A stretch of DNA of 64,000 nt from Oceanobacter sp. 1_MG-2023 (GTDB lineage Bacteria; Pseudomonadota; Gammaproteobacteria; Pseudomonadales; Oceanobacteraceae), in contig NZ_JAUYWA010000001.1 of NCBI RefSeq assembly GCF_030689025.1, forward strand, positions 62,001 through 126,000. The letters are read 5' to 3'. Both the position numbers and the translations under genes were made by a program. This document shows positions 9,912-18,823 of the stretch, piece by piece. The stretch's first letter is position 1. Each line of letters opens with the position of its first letter. The notes beneath the pieces were generated by a model. It did not search any database. It saw nothing but the letters and a program-made list of their open reading frames with translations, and had not been told where the DNA came from.

Positions 9912-10826
9912 TTAGATGTCGATTTCCATACCGTCCCAGGAGATCTCAACCCCCTGTTCCTCAACAATGGCGCGCTCGGCGGATTCTTCATTCAGGATCG
10001 GATTGGTGTTGTTGATATGAATCAGCACTTTACGCTTGTCCGGGTACTGGGCCAGTACATCCAGCATGCCGCCGTCCCCGGACTGCGCCAGATGCCCCAT
10101 CATTTGCCCGGTCGACTGACTCAGACCCATATTGATCATTTCATCATCCGTCCACAGCGTGCCGTCCACCAGCAGACAGTCGGCTTGCGCCATCCAGGGC
10201 AACAGATGATCTTCAATCACCCCCAACCCCGGAGCATAAAACAGCTTGCCGCCGGTGAGAGTATCCTCAATAAACACCCCGATATTATCCCCCGGCATCG
10301 GATTACCACGGCGGGGAGAATACGGCGGAGCATTACTATCAAGCGGCATGGCAGTGATTTTCAAAGCTTCCATACCAGGAATGGAGAACGAACGGCCATC
10401 CAGCGGAATATCATGATGCCGCGGGCCACCGTTCCATTTTTTCAACATGGTAAACAAGGGAAACCCCGTGCTCAGATCCTCATGCACCGGAGCCGTGGTG
10501 TACACGTCGAGCGGCAGACCTTCCCGCAGCATCAGCAAGCCGGTGGAATGATCGATCTGGGCATCCATCAGCACAATGGCATGAATCCCGGTATCGCGAT
10601 CCTGACGAGCCGGTTGTAATGGCGCAAACGAGGCCAGCTGGGCACGAATATCCGGCGACGTATTGAATAACAGCCAGCGTTCACCATCCGCAGACACACA
10701 AATAGAAGACTGGGTACGGGCGGTCGCCTTGATCGTGCCATCCCGATAACCCTTGCAGTTAACGCAATTACAGTTCCACTGCGGGAAACCGCCACCGGCA
10801 GCAGAGCCGAGAACATGAATTTTCAT
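9912..10826 (-). CDS. pqqB: PQQ biosynthesis protein PqqB
   Basis: Metallo-beta-lactamase-fold protein (304 aa) thought to hydroxylate the excised Glu-Tyr intermediate. The N-terminus ([20 protein letters not shown]) is the PqqB signature, with the zinc-binding cysteine cluster. [10 protein letters not shown] replaces the classic HXHXDH, as expected for PqqB. The gene lies 211 bp downstream of pqqA, with a repeat-containing attenuator between them. Confidence 0.96.
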   Translation of the reverse strand: MKIHVLGSAAGGGFPQWNCNCVNCKGYRDGTIKATARTQSSICVSADGERWLLFNTSPDIRAQLASFAPLQPARQDRDTGIHAIVLMDAQIDHSTGLLMLREGLPLDVYTTAPVHEDLSTGFPLFTMLKKWNGGPRHHDIPLDGRSFSIPGMEALKITAMPLDSNAPPYSPRRGNPMPGDNIGVFIEDTLTGGKLFYAPGLGVIEDHLLPWMAQADCLLVDGTLWTDDEMINMGLSQSTGQMMGHLAQSGDGGMLDVLAQYPDKRKVLIHINNTNPILNEESAERAIVEEQGVEISWDGMEIDI

Positions 10827-10897
10827 GAGTAAGCCTGTTTATTGTTTTTGTTAGAAACGCACCGCGCATTGTTACCGAGGCTATCGCAGCATTAAAA

Positions 10898-10948
10898 ATG
10901 CCCGAAAAAATGCCCGAAAAAAATGCCCGAAAAAAATGCCCGAAATAG
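10898..10948. repeat. Four 12-13-bp repeats in the pqqA-pqqB leader
   Basis: ATGCCCGAAAAA(A) occurs at 10898, 10910, 10923 and 10936 (the last ending ATAG). Read on the coding (minus) strand each unit is a T-run preceded by CGGGCA, so each looks like the 3' arm and U-tract of a terminator. Confidence 0.9.
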
Positions 10949-10963
10949 CAACTACCCCGGGCA
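10929..10963 (-). terminator. Attenuator/terminator between pqqA and pqqB
   Basis: On the minus strand TGCCCG (complement of 10958-10963) can pair with CGGGCA (complement of 10937-10942), followed at once by seven U residues (10936-10930). A second 5' arm is available at 10984-10989, and the repeats at 10923, 10910 and 10898 supply three more 3' arms with U-tracts. Partial termination here would give the excess of PqqA over later Pqq proteins that is known for other pqq operons; that link is inference. Confidence 0.65.
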
Positions 10964-11037
10964 CTTTCAGCCCGCAGCGTACTCGGGCAATCAGGAGTAA
11001 ACTCCCGTCTTCCAGAGCGTTACCGCTCCGGCAGACA

Positions 11038-11109
11038 TTAGCGGTGGCTGAAGTACATGGTTACTTCGAAGCCGATACGCAGGTCGTTGTAGGCTGGTTT
11101 AGTCCACAT
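11038..11109 (-). CDS. pqqA: PQQ precursor peptide PqqA
   Basis: 23-codon gene encoding the ribosomal precursor from which PQQ is made. The translation from ATG 11109 reads MWTKPAYNDLRIGFEVTMYF plus SHR, ending in TAA. The essential Glu and Tyr are in the conserved EVTMY segment (Glu15, Tyr19), and the opening MWTKP is typical. AGAGGAAA lies 8 nt before the start codon. The neighbours pqqBCDE on the same strand confirm it. Its size makes it easy to miss in automated annotation. Confidence 0.97.
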   Translation of the reverse strand: MWTKPAYNDLRIGFEVTMYFSHR

Positions 11110-11474
11110 AGTTGTTTCCTCTTATTGTTATGAAACAGGATTATTCCTGCTCCCTGAACAGCTTCCCAAAGGTGTTTGGTGTTCACCAGAGCACCTTGGG
11201 TCTATGGATACACACCGGAGGTCGTACACCCCCTGAATGGGGAATTCCGATGATGGCCACCACCAGCCTTGCAGCACACCGGCACAACGGCCAGTGACCC
11301 TTACTGATGATAGAGTCAGTGTCGGCCACCTGCCGGACAGAAAAAAGTCTACTTTAGCGCTCTGAATATAGGCCCAAAGTATTGGTTTTTGACATGCTAA
11401 AGATCCCCACAAGAACCGCTGGCCAACACCCGGGCAAAACCTCGCCCCCTATCAACCCAGCAGAACCTGCACAC
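11110..11474. promoter_or_regulatory. pqqA upstream region / hsdR downstream region
   Basis: 365 bp without a gene. It must hold the promoter of the pqq operon (minus strand). Two small inverted repeats are visible, CAGG-ATTATT-CCTG (about 11136-11149) and GGTG-TT-CACC (about 11178-11187), which could be leader hairpins or regulator sites. No confident -35/-10 pair was identified. A 94-codon open frame across the region has no recognisable features. Confidence 0.45.
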
Positions 11475-14400
11475 CTATTTTTGTTGGTTCGCCAATAAAT
11501 CAAACACCACCCGTGCAAACCCTTGGGCCACTTGTGGATTACTCAGGATCTGCATCATCTGGTTCCGATGTGCGTCAGAGCTGTCCATCACCGCATCATC
11601 AACCGCCTGCGGAAAATCGCCGAGAAAGGCCTGCTCCGAGGAGTTGTTGCGAATCTGGTGCATGACCCTATCATTTTCACCCACCTTGTCCGCTACGGTG
11701 CGGGCATAGTTGAGCATGTCATCATCGGTCAGGTTATCGGTAACAAACAACTCGTTCAGGCGCTGCAGAATAACCGACAAAAGCTCCTCTTTTTTATCTT
11801 TGGCTTTGGCAGAACCAACATCGGTATTGGGGTCAAGCGTGTAATCCGGCGCATCGTCTTTCAGCTGGAGATCCTGCTGGCGAATCTTCGACAGGCGGTA
11901 ATGGCTCAGGGCGACATTAGTCAGATCGACATCATCATCGTCACTGACTTTTTCCCGCAACATGGGCCGAAGGTGGCGCGCATACAGGCTGAGTTTTTCC
12001 AGCTCTTTATCGTCATAATCGACGATCTGTGACATAAACTCATAAAAACGAACAAAGCTGCCCAGATCTTTCTTGAATATCTCCAGTGCGTCTTTTTCCT
12101 GCTTGCATTCTTTAAAGCTGTTTTCCGCATTGGCAATCAGCACCGCATCACCAGACGCCTTGCAGCGCTCAAACATCTCTTTTGCTGTTTTATAGGCATC
12201 AATAGCCAAGGCGTAACGTTTTTGCCAGCGTTCAACGGCCGGTTTACAGATATTACTGATGGCCGCATTGCTCTTGTTGGGAACAAAAAAAGCCGTACAA
12301 AACTGTTCGACCTCACACCAGGTAAAAACACCCTGCGCTTTAAGCTTCTCACACAGGTCATAAACCAGATTGGGATCAGAAACATCGGTAAGTTCAGCGG
12401 TTTGATAATAGGGCTGAAAGGCGTCGAGAATATCCTGGGGATCGTTAAAAAAATCCAGTACAAAGGTGCCTGATTCGGCTTTGCCCGGATAGGTTCGATT
12501 CAGTCGGGAGAGAGTCTGGACACATTCAACACCACCCAATTTTTTGTCCACGTACATGGCGCACAGCTTGGGTTGGTCAAACCCTGTCTGAAACTTGTTG
12601 GCAACCAGCATCACCTGATAATCGTCAGAATCAAAGGCTTTACGCATATCACGCCCTTTGAGCGCGGGATTCATATTGTTTTCGGTAAACTTCTCACCAA
12701 TAAGCCCAGTGGCGTTAGGGTCATCCTCGTTAAACTCAACCTCAGCAGAGAAAGCCACCATCGCAGTGATATTCTGGTATTTATTTTCGGCCACATACTT
12801 GTCAAACGCCAATTTGTAGCGCACCGCTTCTTTACGGGAACTGGTCACCACCATCGCTTTTGCCTGGCCGCCCAACAGCCCCATCACATTGGTTTTAAAG
12901 TGCTCGATAATCACCTGCACTTTTTGCGCAATATTGTAATCATGCAACCGCACCCATTGGTTCAGTTTGACCTTGGCCCGTTTGCTATCCACCTCCTTGT
13001 CTTGCTCTCGGGCTTTTTCCGCCAGGTTATACGCCACCTTGTAACTGGTATAGTTTTTCAGCACATCGAGGATAAAGCCCTCCTCAATCGCCTGGCGCAT
13101 ACTGTAAACATGATAAGCCTCAGGCTTATTGGTGGATGAAGCCGGCAAATCGGGATCAGGCAAGCGGCCAAACAGTTCCAGGGTTTTCGATTTGGGGGTG
13201 GCGGTAAAGGCAAAATAACTGAGGTTTTGTGAGCCTTTTCGGGCGCTGATGGTAGCGTCCAGAATATCTTCTGATGTTAACTCATCCTCAACCGGATCGG
13301 TCGAATCGGTCATCAACACTTCTTTCAGCTGCCGCGCAGTCGAGCCTGACTGGGATGAATGGGCCTCATCGGCAATCACCGCATAGTTACGTGTTTTCAG
13401 ACTGACGCTGTTCTCAATCGCTTTCAGCACAAAAGGAAAAGTCTGGATAGTCACAATAATAATCGGCTGAGCATTTTCCAGCGCAGTGGCCAGTTTTTCT
13501 GATTTGGAACCCTGGCCCTCTTTGTTATTGATTCGCCCCACCACACCATCGGCATGTTCAAACTGATAGATGGTGTCCTGTAGCTGATCATCGAGTACGG
13601 TACGGTCGGTGACCACAATCACCGAATGAAAGCGTTTATCCCCCCTGGCATCATACAGTGAGGCGAGTTGGTGAGCGGTCCAGGCGATAGAGTTTGATTT
13701 ACCCGAGCCGGCACTATGCTGCACCAGGTATTTATGGCCAGGGCCATTGTCACGAGCATCCCCGACCAGTTTATTAACGACATCCCACTGATGATAACGG
13801 GGGAAGATCATGGTTTCTTTCTTGCTCTTTTTACCCTGCCAGTCTTCTTTATCTTCGATTTGCAGATGAACAAACTTCGCCAGAATTTTCAGCAGATTAT
13901 CGGGAGCCAGCACCTCATGCCACAGATAAGCCGTGGCATATTCATTCGGATCAGCAGGAACATCATTACCCGCCGCACCCTCGGCAGTGCCTTTGTTGAA
14001 CGGCAGGAAGAAAGTGTTCTCTCCTTCCAGTTTTGTCGCCATATACACTTCGTATTGGCTGACCGCAAAATGCACCAACGCGCCGCGTTTAAAGGTAAGC
14101 AGTGGTTCAGGTTTATTCGTGATGGGGTCTTTCGGCAGGCGGGTCAGTTTGTATTGCTTGATCGCATTATTAACCGCCTGCTTGAACTCGGATTTCAGTT
14201 CCAGCGTGGCGACAGGCAAACCATTAAGAAACAACACCAGGTCGATGCGCCATTTTTTGGCCTGTTTGCCTGTTTCAGCCAGATGCGCCTCGGTGGCATA
14301 AGGGCTATACACCAATTCAGGCACCACCCGCAGACGGTTCTTCTGGTAGCGCACCAAGGTATCTGGGTTGAGATTATGATCCGGCCTGAACTGACAGAGA

Positions 14401-14726
14401 CGGAAACGAGTGCCGCGATCTTTCAGCTCATTACGCAGCACACCCAGCGTGCCAAAGGTGCGCAGATCCTTGCTGGCGGCATTCGGGTCTGCCTTGGATA
14501 ACTGAGCAGCCACCCGTTCCAAAAAGTGTTGTTCAGGGTTTTGCGGATAGAGTTTGCCGTATTTTTGCCATTGTTCTGGCTGAGTCTCTTGTACAAAACC
14601 GAGCAAGTCCTCTTCATACAGCGCCAGCTTGCGGTTATAGCCCGAGGGCTGACCAAGCAACCAGCCGTTAGCGATTAGCTGTTTGATGATGTCGTTTTGA
14701 AAAGTTGACTCGTTAGCTTTACCCAT
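11475..14726 (-). CDS. hsdR: Type I restriction enzyme, HsdR subunit
   Basis: Motor/nuclease subunit (1083 aa) of a type I restriction-modification enzyme. The N-terminal PD-(D/E)XK nuclease has Asp162, Glu176 and Lys178 (IDLVLF...LELK). SF2 translocase motifs follow: Walker A in HSAGSGKSNS (about 340), DEAH-like box in IADEAHSSQSG, and SNF2-like motifs through SRLNRTYPG. Length is normal and no frameshift is seen. The coding sequence for residues 8-44 is repeated almost identically 3978 bp upstream as a separate fragment. It follows the DUF262/HNH gene by 36 bp, so it is probably read from the hsdM promoter. Confidence 0.95.
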   Translation of the reverse strand: MGKANESTFQNDIIKQLIANGWLLGQPSGYNRKLALYEEDLLGFVQETQPEQWQKYGKLYPQNPEQHFLERVAAQLSKADPNAASKDLRTFGTLGVLRNELKDRGTRFRLCQFRPDHNLNPDTLVRYQKNRLRVVPELVYSPYATEAHLAETGKQAKKWRIDLVLFLNGLPVATLELKSEFKQAVNNAIKQYKLTRLPKDPITNKPEPLLTFKRGALVHFAVSQYEVYMATKLEGENTFFLPFNKGTAEGAAGNDVPADPNEYATAYLWHEVLAPDNLLKILAKFVHLQIEDKEDWQGKKSKKETMIFPRYHQWDVVNKLVGDARDNGPGHKYLVQHSAGSGKSNSIAWTAHQLASLYDARGDKRFHSVIVVTDRTVLDDQLQDTIYQFEHADGVVGRINNKEGQGSKSEKLATALENAQPIIIVTIQTFPFVLKAIENSVSLKTRNYAVIADEAHSSQSGSTARQLKEVLMTDSTDPVEDELTSEDILDATISARKGSQNLSYFAFTATPKSKTLELFGRLPDPDLPASSTNKPEAYHVYSMRQAIEEGFILDVLKNYTSYKVAYNLAEKAREQDKEVDSKRAKVKLNQWVRLHDYNIAQKVQVIIEHFKTNVMGLLGGQAKAMVVTSSRKEAVRYKLAFDKYVAENKYQNITAMVAFSAEVEFNEDDPNATGLIGEKFTENNMNPALKGRDMRKAFDSDDYQVMLVANKFQTGFDQPKLCAMYVDKKLGGVECVQTLSRLNRTYPGKAESGTFVLDFFNDPQDILDAFQPYYQTAELTDVSDPNLVYDLCEKLKAQGVFTWCEVEQFCTAFFVPNKSNAAISNICKPAVERWQKRYALAIDAYKTAKEMFERCKASGDAVLIANAENSFKECKQEKDALEIFKKDLGSFVRFYEFMSQIVDYDDKELEKLSLYARHLRPMLREKVSDDDDVDLTNVALSHYRLSKIRQQDLQLKDDAPDYTLDPNTDVGSAKAKDKKEELLSVILQRLNELFVTDNLTDDDMLNYARTVADKVGENDRVMHQIRNNSSEQAFLGDFPQAVDDAVMDSSDAHRNQMMQILSNPQVAQGFARVVFDLLANQQK
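14594..14703 (-). repeat. 110-bp direct repeat, copy A (inside hsdR)
   Basis: This segment encodes HsdR residues 8-44 and matches 18572-18681 at 109 of 110 positions in the same orientation. The single difference is synonymous (Ser codon TCG here, TCT in the other copy). Sequence outside both ends of the repeat is unrelated. Confidence 0.97.
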
Positions 14727-14762
14727 ATCCCGATAATCCCTTACAGAGTAATTACTTAAAAC

Positions 14763-16844
14763 CTATAGCGTGCTGTTATTGAACGCCGAACCTTCGTCAT
14801 GAAACGCTGTTAATACATCGAGCATCTTTTGTTCATGTTGCGCCATAGCCTCATTTGTCCAATCGGAGGAATCAGTCTCAAATGTAGAAAAAATATGCGC
14901 TAACTTTAATGATTGAATTAACCCCTTTTTCAAGTGAGACACAAAAATCCCTCTTTTGGTCAGAGGGTCGGCATCACTATAGGTTGAGTTTTCGCTGATC
15001 GAAATTAAAGCAAGATTGCCAAAGCGATCAAGCATAGCCGCATCGACTTCGCCATTATTCTGGCTTTGCGGACTAATATGTTCAACCGAGTTTACCGAGC
15101 GCATACGAAAGGTCAATTGCGGGGCTGAAAGGTTGTCCGGTTTAGGGCAGAGAGTACTCTTATCGCCTGCGGATGAGTTATACCATAGCTGCCATAAACA
15201 GTATTCTAACTTATAAAACCAATAATGATGAACCTGAGTTCCCAGCGCGTTCCCCTCACTTGCCCCCAATGCACTGCTTAAGGATTGACCATTTAATATG
15301 GAGTTGGCATAGGCCTTATCATGCAGCTGCAAGGTCGCTAAAAAGCTCTGCGCAAATGCATCAGTACCGGGCGCATTTTGTTGAGCGATTAACGCGCTGA
15401 GTACAGGGGATAGCCATGTTGTCCGTTGGCCGCCATTCATCGGACTAAAATGCATCATCGATTGCAACATTTGGATAGATTTCCATACCTCTCCGGTAAA
15501 CTTAGCCGGCGACTTTCTACAGGGATCTGCTAACCGTGACGAAATTTTCCAATCAGCATAGGCATTAGCAGTATCCGTATGACCTTTGATAATAAAGTTA
15601 TCCAGCAATAGCCTGCATTTCAGTAAACACTCGATAAAAGCCACCCGTAGGCTTTTATCACTGTTTTCAAACACGGGTTTAAATGTTTCGATTAGCTTTT
15701 TACCGTCAAGCGAAACTGTTTTCTGTTTAACCGGCAAGTCTGAATTTTCTTTAAGGAAAATACTCAATACATGCAATAAAAAAACAGGAAAAGACACGGG
15801 ACTTTTAACCGCAGGGGGCGCACTTTGTTGCGTATCAACCACCACAGATAATGAAAACTCAGGAGCTAAAATAGCCTCTAAACTCAAATCCCCCGTGAGC
15901 GCATCCCTATTGTCCGCAACTTCTACTATTTTACACGCAGAAAACAGGTCGTTTTTTTCCATGTTATGTAGCGGAGCAAAGCCAAAGTTCACTGCGGTTT
16001 GTAGTTCACTGGGTAAGTAACCATGAATATCTGCACATAAATCCCACACCCGTGCGTAAGCGACCCGTTCGTCATCATTTAAACCGGTCAGCATTAGCGC
16101 CTTCAATATTTCATGTTTTTCTAGCTGGATTCCCCGGCTATTCATGGTATCGAAAAAGCGCTCCTTATCCGTATGAGTATCAAGCTGCGTAATAACGAAG
16201 GTCGCCTTTGCCCAAATATAATCACTAAAGGCCTGCAACCTGTCATGATTCCAATCGTTAGCTCTAGCAGAGAAAAAATTAGCAATCACAGTGCGGGCAT
16301 TAATCATAGCCGTATTGCTTAACCACTGTTGATTATTGGCGCTATAACGCCCTTCCTTATCTTGCCCAACATTTTGTATGAAGGTGTTAAACGATTTTAT
16401 ATCCGCTTCTCGCCCAGAGAATACTAATCGGGACTGCTGAGCCAAGGCAATAAATTGCTGCCATTGTGAGCGCCTTTCCAGTTCGAGTTCAGATTTAGTG
16501 ACCAGCACTGATGCCAACAGCCATAATGTTGTTAAACGTTGTTGGCCATCAATCAGTTCTAACAGCACTTGACCTTCAACCGTCTCACGGGTGACGACTA
16601 AGGCACCTATAAAATACTCTTTTTGTTGATTCAGAGGCACACCGTATCGAAAGGCATCCCATAAATCATCCAACAAGCCCTGTACGTGCTCAGTTTCCCA
16701 ACTATATAAACGCTGGTAGATAGGAATCAAAAAGGGTATATCCGATAGCTCAGCCGCTAGACAACCATGCCCACTCACCATAACCTTAGGGCTGAATTTA
16801 GCTGTTGTAAGCGAAGCAGGCTGCTCAGTGACGGGATTATTCAC
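14763..16844 (-). CDS. DUF262 + DUF1524 (HNH) protein, GmrSD-like
   Basis: 693 aa. The N-terminal DUF262 (ParB/GmrS-like NTPase) carries PIYQRLYSWE (41-50) and IDGQQRLTTL (98-107), and FFDTMNSRGIQL near residue 215 is a further family motif. The C-terminal part has a DUF1524-type HNH nuclease core: SVEHISPQS (His about 589), DRFGNLALIS and NSTYSD. This is the layout of type IV, modification-dependent enzymes such as GmrSD/BrxU, which cut modified phage DNA; the target here is unknown. It begins with GTG, preceded by GAGGAAG, and overlaps the upstream DUF262 gene by 8 bp. Base composition is lower in GC than the flanking pqq genes, suggesting transfer. Confidence 0.85.
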   Translation of the reverse strand: MNNPVTEQPASLTTAKFSPKVMVSGHGCLAAELSDIPFLIPIYQRLYSWETEHVQGLLDDLWDAFRYGVPLNQQKEYFIGALVVTRETVEGQVLLELIDGQQRLTTLWLLASVLVTKSELELERRSQWQQFIALAQQSRLVFSGREADIKSFNTFIQNVGQDKEGRYSANNQQWLSNTAMINARTVIANFFSARANDWNHDRLQAFSDYIWAKATFVITQLDTHTDKERFFDTMNSRGIQLEKHEILKALMLTGLNDDERVAYARVWDLCADIHGYLPSELQTAVNFGFAPLHNMEKNDLFSACKIVEVADNRDALTGDLSLEAILAPEFSLSVVVDTQQSAPPAVKSPVSFPVFLLHVLSIFLKENSDLPVKQKTVSLDGKKLIETFKPVFENSDKSLRVAFIECLLKCRLLLDNFIIKGHTDTANAYADWKISSRLADPCRKSPAKFTGEVWKSIQMLQSMMHFSPMNGGQRTTWLSPVLSALIAQQNAPGTDAFAQSFLATLQLHDKAYANSILNGQSLSSALGASEGNALGTQVHHYWFYKLEYCLWQLWYNSSAGDKSTLCPKPDNLSAPQLTFRMRSVNSVEHISPQSQNNGEVDAAMLDRFGNLALISISENSTYSDADPLTKRGIFVSHLKKGLIQSLKLAHIFSTFETDSSDWTNEAMAQHEQKMLDVLTAFHDEGSAFNNSTL

Positions 16845-18492
16845 TCGGCGACTTCCTCTTTTTATGTTTCAACAGTAAGCGGGTTAACCCGTTATCAGGG
16901 TAACGAAGTGCATCACTGCTTTTATCTTCATGCCAATAAAACAGCTTGATGTAGTTTGCACTTATGCCTTTAATTCCTTCCATTAAGCGTTCGTTTAACA
17001 CCTTATCAGTCGATCGTTTTTCAATAAGCTTTCGTAGCAAATTAATCGCTTGAGACGAGGTTGCCAATTGAGCAAATATTAAAAACAGTTCATCACTGCG
17101 TAACGACTTTTCAATCGAAACGCGAGACAATCGAGCCATAGCAATGCGTAAACTAAACACATATTGATCACTCAATTGTACAAAGGTGTCTAAATTCTTA
17201 TCCTGCCCAAATCGGTCCACATAAAAAATAACTAATGATTGCCACACTTGAATCAAACGGGGATAGCCTAAACCTTGCCTGGCTTCAAGCCCGCGATGTA
17301 GCTGCAAATAACGCTCTTGCATGCTAACCACCTCCCCGTTGTCAGTTGCAGATTGAGTATTGATGTCAGAAGCAAATAACTGCTTATACAGTGCCACATA
17401 TTTGGCAATAAAAATGAAAAACTGCTCACCGCCAATCAATGGCTGATTTAACTGTAAAGGCAGTAGGCTCACATCCTCTACATCATGGGAAATTTTCTCC
17501 CCATGCAGCGACAATTGATGGGTAAATGTAAAGGGAAAACTGTCTCTTTTCTCCGCATTATACTCAACCTGCCAATCACGACAAAAAGGCGAGTTAGTCA
17601 GCCCAGACAAGACTACTGTCGGCGTGTGCTGATGTGTTGCAGATGACGTGATCGATTGCGTAGATACAGGGTATTCAGCGTCTAGTTGTAACGTATCCAC
17701 GGGTTTGCCCCGTTGCCGCTGGCGTGTGTATCCCAATAATTGCTTGGTCAAATAGTAAGCGACGGAATAGTTACGACAGCTGTTAAGCTTGAGTAATTCA
17801 TACTCTTCCCAAATACGAGAGCAACCAATGCCTACGGATGGGTGAGAAACAATGCCACGCAGGTGACGTGCTTTAAGCAGATCAAACTCAGATAAACGTT
17901 TGCCTGAGCTATTTTGACTATCAAAAAAAGCAAACGCCTGATCGATGGAGTGAATCGTGATCACCACGCATTCAATACCTGCGAGCATCTGGGCTAGCTT
18001 TTCTTGATTGTTCGCCCAAGCGGCATTGTTAATATGCTGCTCTATCTGTTTAAAATTAAGTGCCAATTGCTGCTGCGCCTGATTGTGGCTAAACCTAGCG
18101 TTTAATAAACCAGGCTGCTCGATGCCCGCTAACTGATAAACATCAATGCCGTTGTTTAATCGGTTGTTATAACGATGCAGCGCAATGAGCAATAAACTCA
18201 GAGTTAGTGCCCGCTGTTGGCCATCCACTAAGTTATTACGTAGTTTAACGTCACCCTCCTGGTGCAAAATCACTGTGCCTAAAAAGAGCGGCACTTGATA
18301 CTGCGCCTCCTCTCCCCCTTTGTCTCGCAATAAGCTATCAATATCCCCTAACAGTGCCGCTACTTGTGGCTCACCCCAGCAGTAACGCCGCTGATACGGA
18401 GGCAGTATCAAATTAAGCTGGAGTAACTGTGCCAACGTCTGCTTATTAACATAAACATCGGTTGGATTATCTATATGAGTCGTTATATTCAT
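16837..18492 (-). CDS. DUF262 protein without a recognisable HNH domain
   Basis: 551 aa. N-terminal DUF262 motifs are LPPYQRRYCWGE (30-41) and LVDGQQRALTL (88-98), with FFDSQNSSGKRLSEFDLLKAR near residue 200 (read as FFDSQNSSG and FDLLKAR). I see no EHI.P / HNH core at the C-terminus, unlike its partner downstream, so it may be a regulatory or sensing subunit. ATG 18492 overlaps the stop of the hsdR-fragment frame (ATGA), and its own end overlaps the partner by 8 bp, so the three are translationally coupled. AT-rich compared with the core genome. Confidence 0.8.
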   Translation of the reverse strand: MNITTHIDNPTDVYVNKQTLAQLLQLNLILPPYQRRYCWGEPQVAALLGDIDSLLRDKGGEEAQYQVPLFLGTVILHQEGDVKLRNNLVDGQQRALTLSLLLIALHRYNNRLNNGIDVYQLAGIEQPGLLNARFSHNQAQQQLALNFKQIEQHINNAAWANNQEKLAQMLAGIECVVITIHSIDQAFAFFDSQNSSGKRLSEFDLLKARHLRGIVSHPSVGIGCSRIWEEYELLKLNSCRNYSVAYYLTKQLLGYTRQRQRGKPVDTLQLDAEYPVSTQSITSSATHQHTPTVVLSGLTNSPFCRDWQVEYNAEKRDSFPFTFTHQLSLHGEKISHDVEDVSLLPLQLNQPLIGGEQFFIFIAKYVALYKQLFASDINTQSATDNGEVVSMQERYLQLHRGLEARQGLGYPRLIQVWQSLVIFYVDRFGQDKNLDTFVQLSDQYVFSLRIAMARLSRVSIEKSLRSDELFLIFAQLATSSQAINLLRKLIEKRSTDKVLNERLMEGIKGISANYIKLFYWHEDKSSDALRYPDNGLTRLLLKHKKRKSPSE

Positions 18493-18737
18493 GCTTTAAC
18501 CATCATGGTCTGATGAAATACAGCCCTAATGAGCACGGTCAAGATCGATAGGCTGTACTGAAACCTGTCATCAAAACCGAGCAAGTCCTCTTCATACAGC
18601 GCCAGCTTGCGGTTATAGCCAGAGGGCTGACCAAGCAACCAGCCGTTAGCGATTAGCTGTTTGATGATGTCGTTTTGAAAATAAACTTCCTTGGCACTGC
18701 TCATCTGGTTTTGTATCCCTACGGACGTTGTATTCAT
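18489..18737 (-). pseudogene. hsdR 5'-end fragment preceding the DUF262 pair
   Basis: 82-codon open frame. Codons from about residue 19 to 55 are the same as HsdR 8-44 (FQNDIIKQLIANGWLLGQ onward); after GF the frame leaves HsdR and runs 27 unrelated residues to a TGA that overlaps the ATG of the DUF262 gene. The N-terminus differs from intact HsdR: MSSAKEVYFQND (from an internal ATG at 18704) against MGKANESTFQND, but both look like genuine HsdR starts. It is probably the remnant of the original hsdR start left when the DUF262 module arrived. It may now serve only as a translated leader. Confidence 0.85.
18572..18681 (-). repeat. 110-bp direct repeat, copy B (hsdR fragment)
   Basis: Second copy of the hsdR 5' segment at 14594-14703, with one synonymous mismatch. 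The two copies flank the DUF262 pair; the repeat-to-repeat distance is 3978 bp. Confidence 0.97.
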
Positions 18738-18823
18738 GCATCATAAAAAACATATCTATCCATTGCCAGCGCACGGGTTAGATGCGCTATGACACAAACG
18801 GTAACGGGCTCGCTTTCTTAAAC

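Noticed and set aside
11128..11412. 94-codon minus-strand frame upstream of pqqA
   Set aside because: Occupies the expected pqq promoter/leader, no recognisable motif and no ribosome-binding site.
14594..18681. Insertion-sequence target-site duplication
   Set aside because: 110 bp is far longer than transposon target duplications, and no transposase or terminal inverted repeats are present between the copies.
18489..18737. Fragment as an independent small RM regulator
   Set aside because: Its conserved part is simply the hsdR start and the rest resembles nothing; remnant or leader is the simpler reading.
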